Shown here one piece after another: positions 32,701-41,429 of a stretch of DNA of 64,000 nucleotides. A model generated the notes under the pieces. The model was given only the letters and a program-made list of their open reading frames with translations. It ran no database searches and was not told the origin of the DNA. The position numbers and the translations under genes were made by a program. Each line of letters opens with the position of its first letter. The stretch's first letter is position 1. The DNA comes from Hemibagrus wyckioides. Its lineage: Eukaryota; Chordata; Actinopteri; Siluriformes; Bagridae. Location: NCBI RefSeq assembly GCF_019097595.1, contig NC_080715.1, forward strand, positions 310,573-374,572, given 5' to 3'.

Positions 32701-33276
32701 ATTCAAAGAGCATGGTGGTCTCCGTATTTAGCTCAGATGGTTGATGACAGGTTAGCACATTGTGAAATATGCGCAGAATACAACAACAGGAAAAGTTTTA
32801 CTGCCCCAATAGGCCACATACCAGAGCCAGACGGACCATTCAGGCATCTGATCATTGACTTCATGGATATGGCTGAGGTGAAGGAGAAGAAAAGGTATGT
32901 TTTGGTGGTGAAGGATAGGTTTAGTAGATGGGTGGAGGCACATCCAACAGCTAAAGCAGATGCAGATTCAGTGGCTAAATTTTTGTGTCGTGAGGTGATT
33001 CCAAGGTTTGGTATTCCTGATAAGATCAGCTCAGACAGTGGTACTCACTTTGTGAACAATGTGATTCGAAGAGTGTTCCAGTATTTAAGAATACAACACA
33101 GATTGGGCTGTGTCTATCACCCACAGTCGCAGGGAATGGTGGAAAGGGCCAATGGAACATTAAAAGCGAAGCTGGCAAAAATTTGTGAAGCTGGAAAAAT
33201 GAATTGGGTGCAAGCTTTGCCATTAACACTGATGAGCATGAGAATGCAAACTAATGACGCATCTAACCCCGCATGA
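29767..33276 (+). CDS. ERV-B pol: 2H-like domain, reverse transcriptase, RNase H, integrase
   Basis: A long open frame (about 1,169 codons; it begins GTG within the protease tail, so the start is not a real initiation site). Order: protease end; a ~200-residue region with a CNPase/2H-like domain (about residues 85-190); RT with LVHDLRAIN, LPQGYCESPSIF and the catalytic YVDD (about residues 445-448); connection; RNase H with acidic residues in FFVDGSC, AELKAL, FTDSQY and TAADEAAK; integrase HHCC zinc finger (SHCTRGE and CEIC) and a D,D-35-E core (IIDFMD, SSDSGTHF, GMVERANG). All catalytic residues are visible. It ends prematurely at 33,276 by a frameshift near 33,260. It copies viral RNA to DNA and integrates it. 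Upstream it is cut off from gag by the protease frameshift. Confidence 0.92.
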   Translation: MAPLLYSPSTPVNLLGRDLLCKFKARIQCSPTGLWVTFPDRTTAEQYLMVGTQADTECSTVYWLQNDNPSLSELQASYLQWKPWIQAMRPDYTEPKSPLHCTMCFDPDSTNEEYATLWSDMLEGKLFDVVTTDIFVGPQGVAAAVQLPNNLMSWYQITNSIPHITLMVAGGYESKDLGPMLKETSQVLEWKPTINQYMHTSPDGKFMRISQKGTDTLRATQTLIEKKMSPIYQLPLSDDKDIAPDKQSDTETEGLLATIPSVLWTQHSTDVGLIKSAGQVLIKLKPNVRYPYQKQYPLTPQAQAGIGPTLEGLLEAGVLIPTHSRCNTPIFPVRKPNSDKWRLVHDLRAINHIVEAEAPIVPDPHTLLSNIPGNTKWYTVIDLCSAFFSIPLHPDSQHLFVFTYNGQQYTYTRLPQGYCESPSIFNRIVARDLASLDIDSLLLTYVDDILICSPTKEQCQADSLKVLRLLAENGHKVSKEKLQFCKQEVEYLGRVLHGTSRKLSPTHLEAVRKAPKPQTVGQMLSFLGMVGYSRQWIVDFALKVAPLRALIKAADQKKAALVWTTEAVAAFEMLKEDLCTAPALVSPDYGKPFFLYVSEKRGFANAVLTQQQGPGKQPVAYFSCRLDNIESGMPPCYRGLAAAAFAYQKASTITMGHPTILYTTHALHALLTSPTFVITHARKTGYDVILSSPELTIQRCQTVNPADRMMTPLDGEPHDCQQVSATYSKARQDLENQPLPHSDVTFFVDGSCFRGPDGNLAGYAIVAPSNDLISFITVQSMAVSQPCSAQLAELKALAAACKLAAGKSCTIFTDSQYTYGVCHYFGPTWAQRGLLRADGSPVTHGMAITDLLHAITLPAKLAIVKCLAHKTDGSFVTSGNTAADEAAKSAALGHTNIMLVTDSEGDDYPETDLTSLAAAQNSVYEISKWIKRGAVKNARTGVWRGPQGHFVAPLSVPTSLINDAHGLSHCTRGEVIKRIQRAWWSPYLAQMVDDRLAHCEICAEYNNRKSFTAPIGHIPEPDGPFRHLIIDFMDMAEVKEKKRYVLVVKDRFSRWVEAHPTAKADADSVAKFLCREVIPRFGIPDKISSDSGTHFVNNVIRRVFQYLRIQHRLGCVYHPQSQGMVERANGTLKAKLAKICEAGKMNWVQALPLTLMSMRMQTNDASNPA
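30020..30345 (+). other. CNPase-like 2H phosphoesterase domain in ERV-B pol (candidate)
   Basis: Two H-x-T-x motifs, LHCTMCF (His100, Thr102) and PHITLMV (His163, Thr165), stand 63 residues apart in the region between protease and RT, where most retroviral pols have nothing. The sequence between them includes a GKLFDVV strand, DIFVGPQGVAAAVQLP and MSWYQ, in the same order as the equivalent segments of vertebrate CNPase (HCT-motif, FVTP-type strand, L-x-LW, then HIT-motif). 2H enzymes hydrolyse 2',3'-cyclic or 2'-5' phosphodiester bonds. The homology is judged by eye; activity and role are inference. Confidence 0.6.
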
Positions 33277-33697
33277 AATGCTTACAGGACGACCTATGCC
33301 TGTGCCTTATCTACGGGGGCCCTATAAGGGCCCTTCGCTGGAGCAGCTTGAAAGTGAGCTTGGCAATTATGTGAAGCACTTGACTGAAATACACCGAGCT
33401 ATATTCCAACAGGTGAAAGGTGCTACGGAGGGAAGGACGAGCGAAATTGACGAGGAGCTGAGGACTGTGAAACCAGGAGACTGGGTGTATGTCAAGGTCT
33501 TCAAGAGAAGATGGAATGAGCCCAGACGAGTTGGACCACTAAAAGTTGTCTTAGCTACTCCAACAGCCGTAAAGGTCGAAGGTAAGACTGCTTGGTTTCA
33601 TCTAAATCACTGTTGCAGAGCACCAGATCCAGGGGCTGGAGCGAGACGTGAAAGAGCGCAGGAACAGGATCCACTGATAAGGGAATTCGAGACGTGA
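33254..33697 (+). pseudogene. ERV-B integrase C-terminal domain, out of frame
   Basis: Continuation of integrase in another frame after a break near 33,260. It contains LTPHEMLTGRPMP, a helical linker, then a GPY/F-type module with VGPLKVVLATPTAVKVEG and WFHLNHC (about 33,525-33,615). This module helps bind DNA or chromatin in gamma-type integrases. The frame stops at TGA 33,695. Confidence 0.85.
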
Positions 33698-33833
33698 AGG
33701 CGTGATCCAGCTGTTCCCGCCTCACAACCCCCTTCGGTACAAGCGCCCCACCCGCAGAGCCAGGAGTATCAACCGTGGGAGAGTCCAGCAGAACAAGAAG
33801 AAGACGACCCAAGGGAAGGGCCTTCACAACACG

Positions 33834-35495
33834 ATGTGGGAGATACAGGACCTGCCTATAGAACTAGAGCCCGTGCACGGCGAGAACACTGAAAGAGAAG
33901 AGAGAGAGAGAAACGATGAGCAAGAAATAAATGAAGAGGAGGGAAACGGTGATCGAATCAACAGAACGGACTGGGGCTTATTGGTACTTGTAATAATAGC
34001 ACTGCTGTGTATAGGACTATGGACATACACACTCATACGAGTCTTTGGTGATAATGAACAAATGAATGATGAAACTAGGGGAATGTATTATATTAAGCAA
34101 TCACCAACAACACTGCCCAGAGTACGCAGAGACACTGCACAGTCAATGAGCCTTATGAGTAGATTAGACCAGGAGTTGTGGACAAACAACTTGTTTTACC
34201 AATGGCTAAGTTACACAGCACACGAAGCAGGAAACACCTCGTGCATAGTGTGCCATGACAGGACATCGCGAGCTCCCAGGGTTTTTCCAACGAGGGGACC
34301 AGAAGGTTGTAACAGCACCAAGCACAACCTACACCACCTATGCCCATTCGTTTGTCTTATGCATTCTATCTCATGTGCTTACGGCCCAACCAGGTTGAAG
34401 AAGTTGAATAGCACCTGTGAGTATGAGGAGATCGGGACTGAGGGACATCCGCCCATCAGAGTGAGTGAGCGTCAGGGACAGAGATACCCATTCTGTGTAT
34501 GTTCAAACGGATCACAGGTGTTTGTCGGCAACATTTCTAAAGACTGTGACATGACGGCAGATACAAAAGGATTGAAGATTACCGTGTGGAGACAGTGGAA
34601 AAAGGACTATATTGATCTGAACCAGCCTGACCTATCTAATGGGACTAGGCCGCTGGCTGATGTATTCTGGTATTGTGGATATAGTGTTGCTAGGCAGACC
34701 CTGCCACCCGGATGGGGAGGATGCTGTGCAACAGTGGTGCTGACAGGAAAACTAACTGTGCTGTAAGAAAAGGAGATTAATGCATCAGGTCGACGAATTA
34801 AGCGCGACTTGGGACGATTTGACAGGAGCAGTGGGGTTTATGTGGATTGGAGAGGGGTTCCGGTGGGAGTCCCTGATGAACATGCTGCCATTGGTCGACC
34901 AGGAGCAGGAGCACTGACCTTTTTCTTGCCATGGGCACAGATTGGTAAAAATGTGAGATGGATTAACTACATTTGGTACAATCAACAAAGGTTCATGAAC
35001 TACACAATACAAGCATTGGATTTGATTCAAGAACAACTACATGCAACATCTACCATGGCCTTACAGAACAGGCTTATTCTGGACACCATGAGAGCCCCGG
35101 AAGAAGGAGTGTGTACTATGTTTGGAGACCAATGTTGTACTTACATTCCAATACACACTGGTCCAGAGGGTAACCTGAGTAAAATATTGAGGCAGATGAA
35201 AGATCTTAGAGATGAGCACGTAGAAAACACATATAAACCAACAAATGATTGGTTGGCATGGTTGTTCTCCTCAAATTGGAGAGCCGTCATACTTAGGATA
35301 GGAACAGTTGTAGGTGTGGTTTTAGTGATACTTGCCGTTCTGTTGTGTTGTGTAGTCCCACTACTGCGTTCCATGATTACACAGATGACGCACACATTGT
35401 TTGGCCAATATGTTCAGATGACACATGAGATTGAGTCTCCGTTTAAACCCAGCAATGGCAGTGATGAATTGGACTTAATAAAGATGATTGCATAA
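33834..35495 (+). pseudogene. ERV-B env, with one internal stop
   Basis: The frame is open from 33,702 but ATG is at 33,834. The first ~46 residues are strongly acidic and charged, then a membrane segment (WGLLVLVIIALLCIGLW, about residues 47-63): a signal-anchor leader rather than a classical signal peptide. A furin-like RVRR lies at about residue 96-99. The surface subunit is rich in Cys and N-glycosylation sites and ends with the GWGGCC block. TAA at 34,764-34,766 interrupts the frame. In the same frame follow a furin-like RRIKR (about 34,788), a fusion-peptide-like stretch, heptads, C-x6-CC (CTMFGDQCC, about 35,110), and a C-terminal anchor with VVGVVLVILAVLLCCVV (about 35,310-35,360). 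Gamma-type env. The single stop abolishes the transmembrane subunit. Confidence 0.88.
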
Positions 35496-35917
35496 TGGAG
35501 GGGGATTGGAGGCATATATGGAGGTATTTATGGGGTAGGTTGTTGAAAAACGATTTGGGGGAGTGGGAGCCAAATGTAGGATTGCTAGAGTACCCTTTTA
35601 TAGACAGACGAACATCGGTGAGGGAGATTTACGCAGACAGGATGTATATCACAGAGATACAAACATTCGCATACACTCCGAGGCAGACAGCACAGTTACC
35701 TATTGTGGTGGAACATGCACATTATAGTGTAGAACGGTTACTTAATCTAGTGTACAGGAGGAAGAGAAGGTTTGGAATATGGATAGGCGTTCCTCTTAGA
35801 AAGAGGGTAGAGGTCATTACAGTCAAGTTAGGAGAAGATGTATTGTGGACCAATGTTCCTAGACGAATGATGGAGCTGCTGAGATCCCTGCCATTCCAAT
35901 CATCGAGCAGGGGCTAA
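35495..35917 (+). CDS. ERV-B post-env ORF, unknown function (140 aa)
   Basis: ATG overlaps the env stop (TAATG at 35,493-35,497), a layout that permits re-initiation after env or use of a separately spliced RNA. An intact 140-codon frame. N-terminus Trp-rich (DWRHIWRYLWGRLL), central β-like part, a basic helix YSVERLLNLVYRRKRR (about residues 79-94) and strand VEVITVKLGEDVLW. The RRKRR cluster could act in nuclear import or RNA binding. No homologue recognised. The location matches the accessory genes downstream of env in complex fish retroviruses. Its intactness next to a broken env is notable. Confidence 0.6.
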   Translation: MEGDWRHIWRYLWGRLLKNDLGEWEPNVGLLEYPFIDRRTSVREIYADRMYITEIQTFAYTPRQTAQLPIVVEHAHYSVERLLNLVYRRKRRFGIWIGVPLRKRVEVITVKLGEDVLWTNVPRRMMELLRSLPFQSSSRG

Positions 35918-37049
35918 GTGAAGCTAGTAACCTCTCCTTAGCCCCCCAACGGCCCCTCTACGTGGCGCAAAGTCACATGGGCAGAAGAACAACAGGGGAC
36001 ATCATAAAAGGATGTGGGATATGTCATGTCAGCGTGTCGTATTATATTGTGTTTTAAGTCACTAATGTTTATGCATGCATCACTATTATCATTTACGTGT
36101 GTTTTGAAATACTACTGATGAAAAAGCGTAATCAGCTTCTTATATGAATCTATCCGTATGCCGAGTGTCAAATGTGCCGGAATCACTGGAGAAGTCTTAT
36201 AATGACTACTGAATGATTGAATGTTACTCATTTATGCATCTTAATAACAACTGCTGATTTATGGTTAAAGGGAACATAATAATAACGATTCAGGCTTATT
36301 GATCGTGTGGGAATGAATGGTAGACATTACTGAATGAGTTATAAACATAGAGTTAGTTGATACTTAGTGTTTGCACACTTGAAGCTCTCTGCAGGTACAG
36401 TGGCTGGGTAGGTAAGGAGATGAGATCTCGAGATTGACTGAGGACAGAGTGACTGAGGTTCCAATTTGGCTCATGGTACAGATCCCAATAATGCCCTAAT
36501 GAAGAATCAAGCGAAGACAGACCAGCAACACAAAAAGCCACACCAGAGTCAGAGGTGTTGGGCAAAGGGAAAGCTGCTACCTGAAAAAAAAAGGGGGGCA
36601 ACCGGTGACCAGAGAAGAAGGCCGGTTAGCCAAAGACGGGTAAGATCTCACTGGGTGAGACAACCTAAGGCAGGCACGGTCGTGCTGCTGGTCACCGGGC
36701 GTGAACTGGAAATAACGGAGATTGCGTGTAACCAGGGGAATACCTGGTGAGTAGGGTTGGGATCCAGGTAGGTATGAAATTGACTGGCAAATGTGAGAGA
36801 ACGAGTGAGGTGGGCGATAGCAAGACTGAGAAGAACTACATGCAGTGGTACCTGCACAGAGCTTGGAGTACTTACTACATTCCTTAACGAGTATATAATT
36901 CAAATGCAATTGTTTACTAGCACCATGATAGTAGTGAAACACTGAAAACGAATCATACGAGTATATAATCCTTGTGCTGATTTATGTATGTATATAAGGC
37001 ATGTATGCATAGCATCTGAACAAGTTGAGTGTGTTGTGACTTGAGTCAC
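35918..37049 (+). other. ERV-B 3' non-coding region with weak ORF
   Basis: About 1.1 kb between the post-env ORF and the final polypurine tract. A 94-codon frame at 36,466-36,750 opens with TTG and is rich in Lys, Arg and Gln (RRRPVSQRRVRSHWVRQPK), but has no recognised domain. A second A/G tract lies at 36,583. TGAGTCA, an AP-1-like site, lies at 37,042-37,048 next to the PPT. Confidence 0.45.
36583..36598 (+). other. Second polypurine tract (PPT-like)
   Basis: A G, nine A and six G (GAAAAAAAAAGGGGGG), closely resembling the final PPT (AAAAGGGGGGAA at 37,050) but 450 bp upstream. It could act as an extra plus-strand primer. Confidence 0.45.
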
Positions 37050-37061
37050 AAAAGGGGGGAA
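37050..37061 (+). other. ERV-B polypurine tract
   Basis: AAAAGGGGGGAA directly before the TG of the 3' LTR. Plus-strand primer site. Confidence 0.85.
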
Positions 37062-38034
37062 TGTGGGAGATAATTTTGTAAATGAGGATATATGTATGAG
37101 GTGTGTGTTTGATGTAGTGTGAAATAATCGGGGGACAGCAGGAGTGAGTTCTCAGATAAGGTTTATTCGTTAGGTCGTTTGAGCTTAAGAACAATATAAG
37201 GTTTAACACGGCATGTTGGCCTGTCACGGGCCTTGCACACAGGCTGCAAGGGCTTTGAAGAACAAATAGTTGTATCAATGATGTCAGTCTGGCAGGCCTT
37301 CTCTGCGGTACCAGGCTTTCCAAACTTGGACCAATCAATGGCAGAGATGCACCTTAGATTATTATGGTCAATCTTCGCTCCACTGGTACCTGGAGCGGCA
37401 GTGATCTCATCATGAAGTAAACGCAGCACGTGCTGGATGGCAATGGTGGTACCAGGCGAAATATCTAGAGTACATACATAGAAGACAGTGGATAAATCAG
37501 AAAAGCCGGAGAACTGAAGGACTGAGAACTTACCCATGCTGTCTCCTGAAGAAGAATGAGGTGTTGGCAAGAGTGAGGCCGAAGACAATCCCACTGGTGG
37601 GGGCGGAAACGCCCAATTTTTAATATAGTGATGTAGGGAAGTTTTAATTATAATGGTATTCGAAAAGTTGTAAATCCAAAGATAATGGTGTAAAATAGAA
37701 TCTAAAAGGTCTAAAAAAGAAAGATGGGTGGGATTGTCTAGGCAAAGAACCAGTGACGTGTTGCATTGGGAAGATAAGGGAAATGTATATAAAGGCTGTA
37801 GTTGGAGTTCCCCGGAAAGAGGTTGTTGGGACGTTCATGCGTGAGCATCTCAATTCTTGTGTCAGCGCTGATTACAAAATAAAATCTCTTATCTGCATTC
37901 ATCTAGTCTGCTTGATTTGGCTTATTTAGTTTTGAGGCCTTACTGACTATGAGTCTCACTTAGACTGAGCTGTCGGGTCAGTGTGGAGCTGGAGTCAGAT
38001 TTTAGTAGTGAGTACAGTAGATTTTTATTCCACA
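37062..38034 (+). repeat. ERV-B 3' LTR
   Basis: TG at 37,062 to CA at 38,034, 973 bp, aligning end to end with the 5' LTR (about 15 substitutions by eye; indels of 33 and 4 bp). Followed by the GGCAG duplication at 38,035. Confidence 0.93.
37163..37537 (-). CDS. Antisense ORF in ERV-B 3' LTR (125 aa, doubtful)
   Basis: The same antisense frame as in the 5' LTR, also intact. The 33-bp length difference between the LTRs removes exactly 11 codons, so the frame is kept. It ends in the same stop/AATAAA overlap. Confidence 0.35.
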   Translation of the reverse strand: MGKFSVLQFSGFSDLSTVFYVCTLDISPGTTIAIQHVLRLLHDEITAAPGTSGAKIDHNNLRCISAIDWSKFGKPGTAEKACQTDIIDTTICSSKPLQPVCKARDRPTCRVKPYIVLKLKRPNE

Positions 38035-38039
38035 GGCAG
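38035..38039. repeat. Target-site duplication of ERV-B, right (GGCAG)
   Basis: Matches 22,187-22,191. Removing the provirus and one GGCAG restores an uninterrupted L2 reading frame. Confidence 0.85.
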
Positions 38040-39833
38040 GAAGAGCTATTTAAACTTATCACCACAGCTAAATCAACAATGTGTTTGTTAGATCCAATTC
38101 CAACTAGATTGCTGAAAGAAGTGATACATGCAGCTGGATATTATTAACTCCTCGTTATATCTAGGTCATGTCCCAAAATCTCTCAAGTTAGCAGTTATTA
38201 AGCCTCTTCTTAAGAAACCAAAACTAGACCCTAATGAATTATTAAACTACAGACCGATGTCAAACTTTCCGTTTATATCTAAAATACTAGAAAAGGTAGT
38301 GTCAGCTCAACTATGCTCCTTCCTACAGGAAAACAATATCCTTGAAGAATTTCAGTCAGGTTTCAGGCCCCATCAAATAACAGAAACTGCACTAGTTAAA
38401 ATCACAAATTACTTGTTTTTAGCTTTGGACCATTTAGTCTTTGGACCATCTCAATATTAGTCTTACTTGATCTTAATGCTGCATTCAACACTATAGATAA
38501 TAACATTCTCGTAGATCGCTTACAAAATCACACAGGCATTCAGGGACAGGCATTAAATTGGTTTAGATCCTAACTGTCAGATCGATACCATTTTGTAGAT
38601 TTAAATGGAGAACTGTCCAGTGTAGTGCCAGTGAAATACGGGGTCCCACAAGAGTAAGTTTTAGGAAGTCTGCTGTTCTCAATATACATGCTTACCTTGG
38701 CTAACATCATGAGAAGACCTTTGATTAGTTTCCATTGCTATGCCGATGATACCCAGCTATATATCTCATCAAAACCAGACGAAATATCTAAATTGTATAG
38801 ATTAACTGAGTGTATTAAAGATATAAAAAATTGGATGACCGATAATTTTCTATTACTAAATCCTGCTAAGACAGAGATATTACTTATTGGTCCAAAAACT
38901 AGTACACAGAAGCTCTCACAATTCAGCTTGCATTTAGAAGGATGTACTGTTACCACTAGCTGGACAGTGAAATGGACCTGGATGTAATATTAAACAGTAA
39001 CTTGTCCTTTGAAAATCATATTTCCAATATCACAAAAACAGCCTTCTTCCATCTTAGAAATATCACCAAGCTTAGGAACATTTTATCTGTATCTGATACA
39101 GAAAAACTAGTTCATGCATTCCTGACCTCCAGATGTATTTAGCTAAACTTTGGAATAGCCTTCCTGACAGAGTTCGGGGCTCAGACACAGTCTCCCAGTT
39201 TAAACGTAGATTAAAGACATATCTCTTTAGCCAGACATACACATAATACATCCCATAACCTTGTACTCTAGTACATCTGATTAAATGCACATTATCATTT
39301 AGTGCTGCTAATATTATGAACAGCAGCTATGCTAATTCTGTTCTACTTGTTTCTCTTCTTCTACCCATCCCGAGGCATATAGAGATTGTGCCAGCTCCAG
39401 TAGACAGAGGGCCAGCTCCATCTGGGTTCTGCTTCTTGAGGACTTTGATATTCAAAGCAATACTGCCACCCCTATGTGGACTTTGAGGACGACAACCACC
39501 TCTTAACTAATACACACAATAACGTTCTGCATCACAACTTACTATACATAAATGCAGAAAGGGCATTTTTCATGTCCAGTGTCACCCAAATGAGGATGGG
39601 TTCTCTTTTGAGTCTGGTTCCACTCAAGGTTTCTTCCTCATACCATCTGAGGTTGTTTTTCCTTACCACAGTCGCCTCTGTCACCTCAGGTTTGCTCCCT
39701 ATGGATCATTTTTGTCTAAACATCTAGGATCTTTTGCATGTTTTTTGTTTCTTATGTTCTGTAAAACTGCTTTGAGACAATGTTCATTGTTAAAAGCGTT
39801 ATATATAAATAAAATTGAATTGAATTGAATTGA
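38035..39833 (+). pseudogene. L2-B ORF2 3' half and 3' UTR
   Basis: Resumes the frame left at 22,191: TAKSTMCLLDPIPTRLLK, then RT blocks LAVIKPLLKKPKLDPNE (about 38,188), [17 protein letters not shown] and FQSGFRPHQITETAL. Stops and frame changes begin near 38,440. [11 protein letters not shown] (catalytic motif C) is intact near 38,738. A deletion joins FLTSR to LWNSLPDRVRGSD (about 39,130-39,175). The 3' end (CTGCTTTGAGACAATGTTCA, then (TTGAA)n) finishes near 39,833. The C-terminal part from about 39,140 is reduced compared with L2-A. Confidence 0.85.
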
Positions 39834-39937
39834 ATTTGCACTTGTACTTTAGTAGCATTAAGTATAGGTTGACCATATACATGTTATTCTCTTCAACTGC
39901 AAAGAGTACTTTAACATGTCATTATTTCTTTAAACAG

Positions 39938-40023
39938 AGGTTTCAGGTGGAGTGTTTGACAGGTTCTGCGGCCATTTCTTTTGACCCAAACATTTTACGT
40001 GCCATGGAGAGCTTACGGGAGTG
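39938..40023 (+). other. Candidate orphan exon (86 bp)
   Basis: A pyrimidine-rich acceptor (TTATTTCTTTAAACAG) precedes, and a consensus donor (GTG|GTAAGT) follows, an open 86-bp segment coding for text such as FQVECLTGSAAISFD and ILRAMESLREW. The composition differs from the AT-rich flanks. I do not recognise the protein. It may be one exon of a plus-strand host gene broken up by transposons, or a chance splice-site pair. Confidence 0.4.
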
Positions 40024-40479
40024 GTAAGTAACATGTCACCATGTGGCCTTGCTTCAAGTTCAAGTTGGCTGGTGGTTATTCATGGTGTGTGTCCAGGCAC
40101 AATGCCTGTATCATTGGGTCTAACAAACTATATTTGATTTGCTTTTTGGGAGGTCCTTTGTCCATAACAGTTGTAAACACCTCTTTCAACATTATTTGTC
40201 ATTTACACATTTTTCACAAAACTATGGAGCTATGGGAGTGACTGTTTTTAAAATACACAAAGTTTCTTTCTTGCGCTGCTGCTTTTGCTGCTTTGTCTAC
40301 TTCGATATTACCCTGTTAAATGGAATATTTTTTCCCGTCTCTGTGCTAAACATTTACATATAGTGACAGATTTTGGTAATAAGATTGCATCCAGGAGCTC
40401 AGAAATCCGGCCATGGGCGTGATTGATTTGCCTGAAGGAAACCTCTATGTTTCCATAATGTGACAAGGTCATGTACTAC

Positions 40480-41400
40480 TTTGAAAAACTGCGACAGTTT
40501 TGCCTTGTGCTAATTTCCATGCTTCTGTTAAGCTGATCAGCTCTCCTGCATTTACAGAGAGGTGTACAGGTAATGGCTCAGGTTTCATTATTTCATGTTG
40601 TGTGACTACAGCATATAATACATAGCTACAGCCTGTTTTCTGGTTTCTGAAAGCTAATCCGTCCACAAACAGTTCAAGGTCTGGATTCTGCAATGGCATC
40701 TCCTGCAAATCACACCAAGTGGAGATGAATTTTCTTAACAAGTGCAACACAATTATGTAGGTCACTGTCTTCTCCTTTGGGAAAAAAGGGTTGCAGGGTT
40801 TAATACAGTACAGCGCTTCACATTTGACATTTTAAGTAAGACTGAATTATATCTCAACCTCTGTGCTGTTTTCTGTTCAAAGATGTGAAACTAAAGGGTA
40901 AGTTCACTGTGTCCTACAATATCTCTAGAAGCATTGACTGCTTTTTCAGCAGCTGCTACAGCTCTTAAGCACATTTTCTTAAGCACACTGCCACTGGATC
41001 CAGTTTAGCTGAAAAATAGGCTACTGGTCTTAATTTTTCACTATGGACGGATGTCACACATCCGCTTTTTGCAACTGTTTGTACGAATGGTTTGTTAGCC
41101 TCTGTAATACCCACGTTTAGGGTGATGATCTGTAAGGCTAATTTAAAATCTACCAAGGCCTTTTCTGCCGCACATGTCTAATTAAGTGCACTGTGAGCCT
41201 GTATACCCTTCTCATGAGTTATTGCACTCAAGGGAGCCTTGTGGGTTAGGGTTAGGTTTAACCCTAGGTATTAAGGTTCTACAATAAGAACACATGTCTA
41301 AAAATGACATTAGTTGTTTCTTTGTTTTAGGTTTTTTAATGTTCTGTACAGCTGCAACTCTGTTTTGCTCTATGCATTTACTTTGTTCTGATGTCAAAAT
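40480..41400 (-). pseudogene. ERV-C: retroviral pol fragment (RT end + RNase H), decayed
   Basis: Minus strand. KPKTKKQLMSFLDMCSYCR (about 41,290-41,345) is the retroviral RT end. LRPVAYFSAKLDPVA (about 40,990-41,040) precedes the connection. The RNase H part has LELFVDGLAF and NAGELISLTEAWKLAQGK (about 40,490-40,690). Stops and frameshifts throughout. The sequence differs from ERV-B pol, so it is an older, separate ERV lineage. No LTRs were recognised around it. Confidence 0.7.
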
Positions 41401-41429
41401 TTCACCTGTCGTATAAATAGCAATATTTG

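Larger units (their letters stand above)
22192..38034 (+). mobile_element. ERV-B: near-complete endogenous retrovirus (15.8 kb with nested Tc1)
   Basis: Two LTRs (1,002 and 973 bp), a primer-binding site complementary to the 3' end of tRNA-Trp, a long leader, gag, protease, pol, env, extra ORFs before gag and after env, and a polypurine tract. Without the 1.18-kb Tc1 insertion it is about 14.7 kb, large for a retrovirus. Extra genes on both sides of gag-pol-env are reminiscent of complex epsilonretroviruses. By eye the LTRs differ at about 15 aligned positions (about 1.5 %) plus a 33-bp and a 4-bp indel. It is disabled by frameshifts in protease and integrase and a stop in env. Confidence 0.92.

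Noticed and set aside
36466..36750. Arg/Lys-rich 94-codon frame as a Rev-like regulator
   Set aside because: It opens with TTG, has no recognised motif order and no support beyond composition, so it is mentioned only within the 3' region entry.
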